From CBDCKR01 sp964572045 (GTDB lineage Bacteria; Gemmatimonadota; Gemmatimonadetes; Longimicrobiales; Gaopeijiaceae), in the NCBI GenBank assembly GCA_964572045.1, contig CAZNEI010000001.1:85401-149400 (forward strand): 64,000 bases of DNA, read 5' to 3'. Within the stretch, counting starts at the first letter, position 1. Each line of letters begins with the position of its first letter. The position numbers and the translations under genes are program-made. Shown one piece after another: positions 8,668-16,244 of this stretch. A model generated the notes under the pieces. It had not been told where the DNA came from. It did no database searches and worked only from the letters and a program-made list of their open reading frames with translations.

Positions 8668-9570
8668 CTACACGTTGAAGTGCGCCCCGACAATGGCCCC
8701 GTCTGGCGCCACACGAACGCGCAACTCACCGAAGCGCCCTCCGAAGTTTCTGGTGCGCAAGTCCCTGCACAGAAGCTCCGAGCCATCCGGCGTCGCGGTT
8801 GCCTCGACCACGTGGTACGCCTTCGACAGGCTCCGCATCAGTCGATATTCGGGGAGCGCCATCAAGGGGCGAGACCACGACTCGTCGAGGATCTCTTGGG
8901 TGCCATCTTCGGAGATCCGGCCCCCACGGGCGTCGAGCCTGAAGAGGCGGGCCACGGGTCCCTCCCTGGCCATGCCCAGGAACTCCCATGGAATCAGGGC
9001 GCTGGGAACCAACGAGACGGTCCCCGTCGGACTCAACCGGACGGCCCTGCGGTGAAGGACGGCTTTCGCACCCCAGTAGGCTGCCAGGACGAAAGCGTAG
9101 ATCCCGGGGATGAGCCAAGCGACCTCCCTGCCCTGTGACCATGTCCAACCGACGTGGCCGGCGGCGGAGACCGAGACGGCGAGCACGACGGCGTCGATAA
9201 AGAAGACCCAGTCCAGAGACCACCGCCGGTGCGAGAACGGAGCGAGCACGGTAATTCCATATGTGTTGGTGGTGTCCATGAAGCTGTGCAAGAGCATGGC
9301 GGCCACAAGGGCCGCGGGCGCGTGGGGAGCCCGAACGCCGACTGCGGCCAAGCCGGCTCCGAACACCACGCCGATAGCGGCGATCACCGGTGGGGAGTGC
9401 GTGTAGGTCTGGTGTGCCCGGAGGAAGGCCCGTTTGCCGAACACTCGGCTGGCGGCGTCTAGGTCCGGCAACACCGATCCCAGCATGAAGGCGGCTGCGG
9501 CCTCCGGATGGGTGGATGCCACCGGGCTCGAGAGCACCACGCCGACGATTGCGTGCGTTACGGGGTCCAT
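8668..9570 (-). CDS. YdjM-type membrane-bound metal-dependent hydrolase
   Basis: A 300-residue protein of the YdjM (DUF457) family of inner-membrane putative metal-dependent hydrolases. The N-terminus MDPVTHAIVG, the acidic LPDLDAA and the RAHQTYTHSP segment carry the conserved His/Asp residues of the family. Hydrophobic segments follow at about residues 55-100, 120-145 and 150-170. The C-terminal 100 residues form a soluble domain. The biochemical activity of the family is unproven; YdjM itself is a LexA-regulated membrane protein in E. coli. The start at ATG 9570 lacks a clear ribosome-binding site but matches the conserved N-terminus. Confidence 0.75.
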   Translation of the reverse strand: MDPVTHAIVGVVLSSPVASTHPEAAAAFMLGSVLPDLDAASRVFGKRAFLRAHQTYTHSPPVIAAIGVVFGAGLAAVGVRAPHAPAALVAAMLLHSFMDTTNTYGITVLAPFSHRRWSLDWVFFIDAVVLAVSVSAAGHVGWTWSQGREVAWLIPGIYAFVLAAYWGAKAVLHRRAVRLSPTGTVSLVPSALIPWEFLGMAREGPVARLFRLDARGGRISEDGTQEILDESWSRPLMALPEYRLMRSLSKAYHVVEATATPDGSELLCRDLRTRNFGGRFGELRVRVAPDGAIVGAHFNV

Positions 9571-9742
9571 GCGGGTTCAGCGCTCATGGCTGTGGAAGCC
9601 CAGATGGATGCGCCCCGGCTTGACCGGGTCAGCTCGCCGGGCGCGGCGCAGTCCGCCCGACCGCACAAGAAGAGATTCCCGAAGCGGCCCCTCGGGAACC
9701 GGTCCTGGAAAAGAGAACTCGAGGCTGCGCGGATCGCCACTA

Positions 9743-12046
9743 CTAGAACCGGTACGTGTAGTTGAGCTTGGCGCTCGCCCCCCGGGAAAGGGTGAAGAAC
9801 TCGCGCTCCCTGTCAAAGAGCCCGTCGCCGAAGTTCTGCCAGTTCTGGGTGAAGACGAGAAAGAGTTCGTTTCCGGGTGTGACGATGTACCTGCTCCGCA
9901 GGAACAGGCCCATGACCTCAGTGACGTCGTCGTACTGAATGTTGCCCAGGACGTTGGCCAAGGGCGTGATGTTCCACTCGCCTTCGAGTCTGAAGAGGTT
10001 CGCGTCGAAGGAGCCCTCGGGCAGCTCGACGCTGTTGGCCTCCACCTCGGCGGAGAGGAGGATGCCGGGCTTCGGGCGAACGTCCAGCGTGGCCTCGACC
10101 TGTCTGCGGTCTCCGCTCCAAAACCCTCCCCAGCGTACTGTGGTTCGAGTGGACAGCATCCGCCGGCTTGCTGTGCGTGCCGACAGCGACCACTCCCAGT
10201 TCGTGTATTCCCCCTCCCCGAGAACGACGCCATCGCTGATCTCAAACGGGGCGTCGAGAAACTCGTGCTGGCGCTGGAGTTCGATATCGATGTTGTCTTG
10301 GCTCTCGAAATCCATGTCGAAGACGGTGATCTGCCACTGCTGCTCCTCGGCGATGCCCGTCTCGATGTCCTCAAGGTGCCGGAACTGAACCGAGAACTCG
10401 AGCTGACGGAGCCAGTCGATGTTCGGGCGAGGATTCCAGGCGAATCGAGGCTCGACGCGCCGGAATCCGTTTCGGGCCACGAATCCCACGGCCGGCCGGT
10501 AGTCGTCTCCGAACTCCCGGTAGGAGACGTGTGCATACCAGATGTCGTTCGGATAGCTCATCCGGATGCCGCGCGCCGTGAGGTCCGAGAGCGACCGTGC
10601 GACGTCGCGGTCGGGGTTCGAGTTCCAGGCGGCGAACGCCTGGAAGGTGAAGTTCTTGTCGCCAAAGAGCCGGGAGGTGGTGAGGTAGAGGTCCCCTCCC
10701 AAGGTATGGCGGTCCTTCGGGGCTATGGCGGTTACATCCTCGGGGTCGGCGCCGGTGGCGCGGCGTGTGTAGATGGCGCCGATCGTCGATTGCTCGAAAA
10801 TGCCGCGCTTGACCCGGGCCACGGTGAAGTTCTCACCTGCAAACGTGCCCCCGTCGATGTCTGCGGACTTGAGTTCAGCGGTGTTTACGTGAATGAACCC
10901 GAGCTCGTACCGGCCTGACTGGCCAGCGAGCCGGCTGGCGTAGTTGATGGGAACCTGCTCCCCCTCAAGGAGCCCGATTCGCCGGCTGAAGTACGGCTCA
11001 GCCCCGTTGCTCGGCGCGAAGCTGTAGACGCCCGAGCCCTCGAGAAAGAAGTCGCGCCGCTCGGGAAACCGAAGAGGAAAGCGCGTCAGGTTGAGGCGCC
11101 GCTCGTCCACCTCCGCCTCGGCGAAGTCCGTGTTCGCGCTCACCCCCGCCCTCAGGCTCGGGGTGATGTTGTAATTCACGTCCAGCCCGATGTCGCTCGG
11201 ATACGTCGTGGGATCGGTCTCCCCCGGCACGTTCTTCCAGTTCGTCACGGCGTAGGGAACCGCTTCCAGCCCGATTCCCTGGGAGATCCCGCTGAGGCCC
11301 GTGAGCCGTCCGGCGTGGACGGGCTGCCGGAGGCTCTGGTTGCGCCGCCACCCGCGCCACAGGATTTCCTCGTTCTTGCGCCGGATCGTGCGTTGGAAGT
11401 TGATGCCCCACGTATCAGAGGTAGGATCGAAGTTCAGGGTGCGGAAGGGGATCCGGATCTCCAGCGACCAGCCGTCGGGCCGAATGAAGGTATCGACTTC
11501 CCAGATGCCGTCCCATGCCCGGCCGCCGCCACCCCCCCCGCCGCCTCCTCCTCGACCTCCTCCTCCCGAGATCAGCGCGTCCCCCATCACCCCGGCCGCG
11601 TTGGTCTCGAAGAAGTACCCCGTGCGACCGTCCCGGAAGGTGTCGAGGATCCACATAAAGCGGTCGTCCGCGCTCAGAAAGCCGTCCCGCCGCCTCTGAA
11701 AGACCTGAATCCCCTCTGGATCGTCGAAGAGGATGGCGCCGATGTAGATGGCGTCCTCGTCGAAAACGACTCGGATCTCGGTCCGCTCCGATGGCACGCC
11801 GCCTTCGACCGGTTCCTGCTGCGTGAAGTCGGTGATCGGCACCGCCCTGGCCCACGCTTCCTCGTCGATCCGCCCATCCACATCGATCTCTCCGCCGTTG
11901 TCGAGTGAGAGCGCGATCAGAGGAACAAGCGCGTCGTCGCTTCCCGCGCTGGCCGACACCTGGCCCGCGAGAGGTTGGACGAGGCCGAACAACACTGCCG
12001 GGAGGAGGATCCCGCGGGGCACGACTCGAACCGGGCTCTGCGCCAT
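9743..12046 (-). CDS. CBM9-like/DUF5916 outer-membrane protein
   Basis: A 767-residue exported protein. A signal peptide (about residues 1-30) is followed by a CBM9-like beta-sandwich domain: DNGGEIDVDGRIDEEAWARAV, then TEIRVVFDEDAIYIGAILFDD and WSLEIRIPFRTLNF. Next comes a long DUF5916 beta-barrel region of alternating aromatic strands, ending LNYTYRF with the terminal Phe typical of outer-membrane barrels. A run of about 14 glycines encoded at 11520-11570 lies inside the CBM9-like domain and is an insertion relative to the usual domain. The family is common in Bacteroidota and Gemmatimonadota; its function is unknown, though links to polymer binding or peptidase secretion have been suggested. 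A decayed relative lies immediately upstream on the other strand. Confidence 0.85.
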   Translation of the reverse strand: MAQSPVRVVPRGILLPAVLFGLVQPLAGQVSASAGSDDALVPLIALSLDNGGEIDVDGRIDEEAWARAVPITDFTQQEPVEGGVPSERTEIRVVFDEDAIYIGAILFDDPEGIQVFQRRRDGFLSADDRFMWILDTFRDGRTGYFFETNAAGVMGDALISGGGGRGGGGGGGGGGRAWDGIWEVDTFIRPDGWSLEIRIPFRTLNFDPTSDTWGINFQRTIRRKNEEILWRGWRRNQSLRQPVHAGRLTGLSGISQGIGLEAVPYAVTNWKNVPGETDPTTYPSDIGLDVNYNITPSLRAGVSANTDFAEAEVDERRLNLTRFPLRFPERRDFFLEGSGVYSFAPSNGAEPYFSRRIGLLEGEQVPINYASRLAGQSGRYELGFIHVNTAELKSADIDGGTFAGENFTVARVKRGIFEQSTIGAIYTRRATGADPEDVTAIAPKDRHTLGGDLYLTTSRLFGDKNFTFQAFAAWNSNPDRDVARSLSDLTARGIRMSYPNDIWYAHVSYREFGDDYRPAVGFVARNGFRRVEPRFAWNPRPNIDWLRQLEFSVQFRHLEDIETGIAEEQQWQITVFDMDFESQDNIDIELQRQHEFLDAPFEISDGVVLGEGEYTNWEWSLSARTASRRMLSTRTTVRWGGFWSGDRRQVEATLDVRPKPGILLSAEVEANSVELPEGSFDANLFRLEGEWNITPLANVLGNIQYDDVTEVMGLFLRSRYIVTPGNELFLVFTQNWQNFGDGLFDREREFFTLSRGASAKLNYTYRF

Positions 12047-12185
12047 CTATCGTCGACTCTTGCAGGTGAGAAGGCGTCCGGCGTCCGCCGATGGGAAGGT
12101 GGGGCGGCTCCTTCGAGGACACGTGCTGGCCGCCGGATGTTGGAGATCGGAGGACACCGAGTCAACAGGGGAGGCACTCCATTCG

Positions 12186-12863
12186 ATGATGATCCGGCTG
12201 GATGTCACTCCGAACGGGAACGGCAGCCGGACGGTGGCCACCTCGATCGACGCCCGAAGGTGGCCGAGCACGGATTCGAGGAGTCGGCCCCCACAGCACA
12301 TCGATACTCGCTGGGAGTGGCCGAGCGGCATGGAGCTGCGCACGGGGACGCACACTGGGTGCTCGAAGGGCTGTACGACCCGTTGTCGATCATCGGGACC
12401 GATGTGACCGTGCCGGCGGGCACCGATGGCGGATTGGAGGCCGCGCTCGCATCCAACACGAACCGCTCCTCCGATCTCTCCTTCGATGGCCGCATGCACG
12501 TGGGGAGTATCTTGTCGGGGACCGGGTGAGCGCAAACGGTACGGTCGCTCTCCGTAGCGGGGCCGCGCTGCGCTCGTAGGTGTGAGCCTCGGCTGTTCCT
12601 TCACCCCGCGGATCGATCTTCAATCGCTCATTCAGTACAGGGATCAGATCGACCGGTCTCGGCAAACATACGGTTCGGATCGCTGAACATGGCGGGGAGG
12701 GCTGTTCATCGTCTGCAACGACATCCGGGGAATCGACGACTACAGGAACCCCCTCGGTCGATCCCTGATCGTGAAGTTCACGCGACAGCTCACCGTGCTC
12801 GGAGGTTCAGCGAACGCGGATCGGATCGCTGGCCCCAGGCATCCTGCCCCGACATATTGACCG
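12186..12863 (+). pseudogene. Decayed DUF5916 outer-membrane protein, C-terminal remnant
   Basis: No intact frame spans this stretch, but reading across frames gives consecutive pieces of a DUF5916 C-terminal barrel. In order these are LDVTPNGNGS (from 12186), EWPSGMELRTGTH (about 12324), VTVPAGTDGGLEAALASNTN followed by SFDGRMHVGSILSGT (about 12405-12526), VSANGTVALRSGAA (about 12526-12568), FTPRIDLQSLIQYRDQIDR (about 12600-12656), FGSLNMAG (about 12672-12697) and GLFIVCNDIRGIDDYRNP followed by GRSLIVKFTRQLTVLGG (from about 12699), ending at a TGA near 12863. At least four frame changes are needed. The 5' two thirds of the gene, including signal peptide and CBM9-like domain, are missing. It is head-to-head with the intact DUF5916 gene at 9743-12046. 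The assignment rests on my memory of family C-termini. Confidence 0.75.
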
Positions 12864-12996
12864 ATCTCGCCGTGCTCCCCTGGGGGGAGCACTGCTATTT
12901 CGGGACCGTCAGGAAGGAGTGTACGCTATGCCGGGAGCCGTTCTCCGAGTCCGCAGGATGTGGACTCGCCTAGGGTCGCTCAAGGGTCGCGAGATT

Positions 12997-14940
12997 ATGC
13001 CGAAACGTGGGATGGTGTATGGACTGCTTCTTGCCGGACCCACTCTTCTCGGTGCTCCGATCGCGGCCCACGGACAGGAGGCATCAGACGTCCTGACCGT
13101 CGATCAACTGCTCTCGATCGGCTCGGTGATCAGCGGCCCACCTGCCTGGGCCCCGGACGGAGAGCGCATCCTCTTCACCTCGAGCGTGGTCGGTGGACTC
13201 GCCACTCTGCCTGCCGAGGGGGGCTTTCCGACGCTCGTCCCGCTCAACGCAGGGAGTGCCGGCCACTTCCTGGCGTCGCAGATGCCCGGCTGGTCGCCAT
13301 CTGGCGAGTGGATTTCGTACGTGTCGAACAAGAGCGGCGCTCCAGAGATATGGCTCTGGTCGACGGGGGACGGAGGCGAGGTGCAGTTGACCGATCTCGG
13401 AGCCCGCATCAACTCCATGACCTGGTCGGAAGACGGGCGCTGGATCGCCTTCGCCGGCGACAGGTATGGCAACTACGACATCTGGAAGGTCTCCGTGCCG
13501 GACGGCAGGGTGCACCGCCTCACCGACGACAAGCGGTACGAGGTGTTCCCCACGTGGACGCCGGACTCCGGGCGGATCCTATACGTGCGGCTCGACGAGA
13601 CCTGGGCCGATCACGAGGTGATCGAAATCGACGCCGGCGGGAGCGATGCGCGAGTCATCGTCACCGATCGCGACTTCTTCGACTACGGAGCCGGCACGAA
13701 GTTCGGATATCCCAGAGTCTCTCCCGACGGGGAGCACATCTTCTTCCCGTCACACCGAAGCGGCTGGATCAACTACTGGGTCGTCCCCCTCGAAGGAGGG
13801 GAGCCCCGCCAGATCGCGCCCGCCGAGGCCGATCAGAGTTCGGCCGAGTGGTCGCCGGACGGCCGCTCGATCCTGTACACCGAAAACCATGACGGTCGTC
13901 ACGAGCTTCGGGTCGTGGACCTGGCGGGAGGCGATCCGCGCGTCGTGGTGGCGCCCGATATGGGGCGTGTGTCGAGCCCCGCATGGTCTCCCGACGGCAG
14001 TGAGATCGCCTACATTCTCGGCACCGTCACCACACCGGACGACCTGCACGTGGTGTCGCTGCCGAGCGGCGCGAGCCGACAGCTCACCAACTCCGTGCCG
14101 GCGGGCAACTTCGAGGAGCGCCTCGTCGTGCCTGAGAAGGTACGCTACCGGAGCAGCGACGGTTATGACGTTTCCGCGTATCTGTACGCACCTCCCGGCA
14201 TTGAAGCCGGCGAGCGCGTGCCTGGGATTCTCTGGATCCATGGAGGACCCACGAGCCAGTTTCACGACACGTTCCAGCAGCACGTCCAGTTCTTCGCCCA
14301 GCGTGGATACGCGCTGCTGCTCCCCAACATCCGCGGCAGCTCAGGCTACGGGAAGGCGTTCGAGGACGCCAACAACGGCTGCTGGGGCCACTGCGATCTT
14401 GAGGACGTCGTGGCCGGAGCGGAGTACGTGAAAGGTCTGCCGTACGTGAATCCGAGTAAGATCGGCATCACGGGGACGAGCTACGGTGGGATTATGAGCA
14501 TGAACGCGGTGACGTTCGCTCCGGACGTCTTCCAGGCTTCGATTCCAGGGTCGGGCTACGCGGACTGGGTCCACTTCTACAACGGCGAGAACGAGCTTCG
14601 CCACATCAAGCTTCTCGAGTACGAACTCGGTTCCTTCGCCACGAGTGAGCACGTATGGGCGCACAGCTCGTCGATCAACGCTGTGGCCGATGTGTCGACG
14701 CCCCTGTTCCTCATCCACGGGGTGGGGCGCTACCCCGGCTCCGACCAGTCCGAGATCTTCGCCCAGGAGCTTGAGAACCACTACAAACCGTTCCGCTACA
14801 AGACGTACGAGGGAGAGACCTATTACGTGCGCGGGAAGGCCAACCGGCGCCAGATGCTGCTCGACATGCTGGCCTTCTTCGATCAGTTCCTTAGGGACGG
14901 GCTGATCTCGAGCGTGGGTCGGGCCGCGAGCAGCCCGTGA
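12997..14940 (+). CDS. Exported S9-family (prolyl oligopeptidase-like) peptidase
   Basis: A 647-residue protein with a signal peptide ending around AAHGQ. A TolB/WD40-like propeller follows, with repeated W(S/T)PDG strands such as PAWAPDGERILF, EWSPDGRSILY and AWSPDGSEIAY. The C-terminal alpha/beta-hydrolase domain carries the nucleophile Ser495 in GTSYGG and a candidate Asp583 in the HGVGRYPGSDQS loop. The position where S9 enzymes normally have EGHGF reads EGETYYVRG here, so the catalytic His is not in its usual place. The start is set at ATG 12997, which puts the signal peptide at the N-terminus; an upstream extension to 12919 would precede it. Likely periplasmic oligopeptide hydrolase, or an inactive relative. 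Confidence 0.85.
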   Translation: MPKRGMVYGLLLAGPTLLGAPIAAHGQEASDVLTVDQLLSIGSVISGPPAWAPDGERILFTSSVVGGLATLPAEGGFPTLVPLNAGSAGHFLASQMPGWSPSGEWISYVSNKSGAPEIWLWSTGDGGEVQLTDLGARINSMTWSEDGRWIAFAGDRYGNYDIWKVSVPDGRVHRLTDDKRYEVFPTWTPDSGRILYVRLDETWADHEVIEIDAGGSDARVIVTDRDFFDYGAGTKFGYPRVSPDGEHIFFPSHRSGWINYWVVPLEGGEPRQIAPAEADQSSAEWSPDGRSILYTENHDGRHELRVVDLAGGDPRVVVAPDMGRVSSPAWSPDGSEIAYILGTVTTPDDLHVVSLPSGASRQLTNSVPAGNFEERLVVPEKVRYRSSDGYDVSAYLYAPPGIEAGERVPGILWIHGGPTSQFHDTFQQHVQFFAQRGYALLLPNIRGSSGYGKAFEDANNGCWGHCDLEDVVAGAEYVKGLPYVNPSKIGITGTSYGGIMSMNAVTFAPDVFQASIPGSGYADWVHFYNGENELRHIKLLEYELGSFATSEHVWAHSSSINAVADVSTPLFLIHGVGRYPGSDQSEIFAQELENHYKPFRYKTYEGETYYVRGKANRRQMLLDMLAFFDQFLRDGLISSVGRAASSP

Positions 14941-15244
14941 TCGGACGGATGGCGGGGGGCGCCACGGGGAACCGGCTGTAACGGTCAGCGATCCCGGCGA
15001 GAGCCCACTGTTCGGCAAAGGCGGCCGAGCCGGCCCACCCCGCGTCCCCGGGAGAGGAAGAAAGAGCGAGCGAGGTTGCTCCCCTGTACCCTTGCGGGCG
15101 TGGTATTCGCTTGGATGGTCTTGGTTTTGAGTGGTACGGGCAAGCGGGCCGGGAGGTGCTGCTATCGTGGCCTCGACTCACGTCCTCCACTCAAGCACCG
15201 CCGTCCGAGGTGCTGGGTCTTGCTGCCGACCCGACCCTGCGCGG
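14941..15244 (+). other. Intergenic stretch, nothing recognised
   Basis: About 300 nt between two convergent genes. Short open frames exist on both strands but show no recognisable protein, ribosome-binding site or strong hairpin. I see no RNA gene. Confidence 0.5.
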
Positions 15245-16234
15245 TCAGGCGTCGCGCACCGCTCTTCGAACGAGGTTCTTCATGAGCGGCACCTTGAAGT
15301 GGTTGTGGTTCAAGGGCTCTGCTCCACGGACCGCCAGCTCTCCCGCGAGGCTGGCGGTCTCCTCATTCTTGGACCGGCCAATGATGAGCTCCTCGACAGC
15401 CGTGAGGCGGCGAGGGATGCACTCCACCCCGCCGCACGCGATCCTCGCATCCATGATCTGGTCCCCGTCCACCCTGAGGGCGGCGGCGACGCTCACGAGC
15501 GCGAAGTCCCAGCTTCCGCGGTCCGCGACCTTCTCGAAGTAGAAGGTCGCATCGGCCCAAGTATCGGGAATCCGGATCTGCGTGAGCAGGTCCTCCGGCT
15601 GGAGCACGGTCATGCGCGTGATGTCCACCGAAGGTTTCATGAAGAAATCCTCGGCCGCCACGACCCGCTCTCCGTTGGAGTTCCGTATCACCATCGAGGC
15701 ATCCAGGGCGACCAGGGCCGGCGCGGGATCCGAGGGCGTCACAGCCACGCAGCGGCTGGCCCCGAAGATGCAGTGCTCCCGGTTCGAGCCTACGGGTGTG
15801 TTGGCGTAGCAGGTGTTGCCTCCAGCGCGGTAGCAGGCGAGCCCGTAGCGGTAGTACCAGCAGCGGGTGTCCTGGCAGAGGTTGCCGCCGAGGGTGCCCG
15901 TGTTGCGAATCTGAGGGCTGGCCACCGAGAGGGCGGCTTCGGCCAAGAGGCCGTAACTCTCCCGAACGACGGGATCGGTCTCGATGGCTGTAAGCGTCGT
16001 CATCGCTCCGATCTCGAGCCCCTCGGGAGTCTGCCGGATGCCCGCCAGCCCGGGGACGCCGGCGAGGTCTATGACGGCCGCGGGCCGCTTGCCCCTGTCC
16101 TTGAACCACCCCAGGCTGTCGTGTCCCCCGGCGATGGTCCAGCAATCTGCACCGAAGCGGTCGAGCAGGTCGAACGCGTTATCCAGGTCCGCCGGCTGAA
16201 ACAGCTCGAAGTGCGGCATCATATCCTTCAACAT
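15245..16234 (-). CDS. FAD-binding subunit of a molybdenum hydroxylase, PaoB/YagS-like
   Basis: A 329-residue medium subunit that carries FAD in a xanthine-oxidase-family complex and passes electrons from the iron-sulfur subunit to an acceptor. FAD-binding segments are TIAGGHDSLGW (about residues 33-43) and NTGTLGGNLCQDTRC (111-125). Between residues 120 and 162 lies a Cys-rich loop with Cys120, 125, 134, 142, 155 and 162. Such a loop holds an extra [4Fe-4S] cluster in E. coli PaoB and in 4-hydroxybenzoyl-CoA reductase beta, but is absent from ordinary xanthine dehydrogenase and CO dehydrogenase subunits. The start at ATG 16234 has GAGGAG just upstream. It follows the large subunit by 10 nt. 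Confidence 0.88.
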   Translation of the reverse strand: MLKDMMPHFELFQPADLDNAFDLLDRFGADCWTIAGGHDSLGWFKDRGKRPAAVIDLAGVPGLAGIRQTPEGLEIGAMTTLTAIETDPVVRESYGLLAEAALSVASPQIRNTGTLGGNLCQDTRCWYYRYGLACYRAGGNTCYANTPVGSNREHCIFGASRCVAVTPSDPAPALVALDASMVIRNSNGERVVAAEDFFMKPSVDITRMTVLQPEDLLTQIRIPDTWADATFYFEKVADRGSWDFALVSVAAALRVDGDQIMDARIACGGVECIPRRLTAVEELIIGRSKNEETASLAGELAVRGAEPLNHNHFKVPLMKNLVRRAVRDA

Positions 16235-16244
16235 GGGCGGCTCC

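Noticed and set aside
9434..10918. Open frame of 494 codons on the plus strand
   Set aside because: It is antisense to the DUF5916 gene and has no protein-like motifs.
12689..12973. Open frame of 94 codons on the plus strand
   Set aside because: Another frame of the same DNA gives the DUF5916 remnant, which explains the sequence better.
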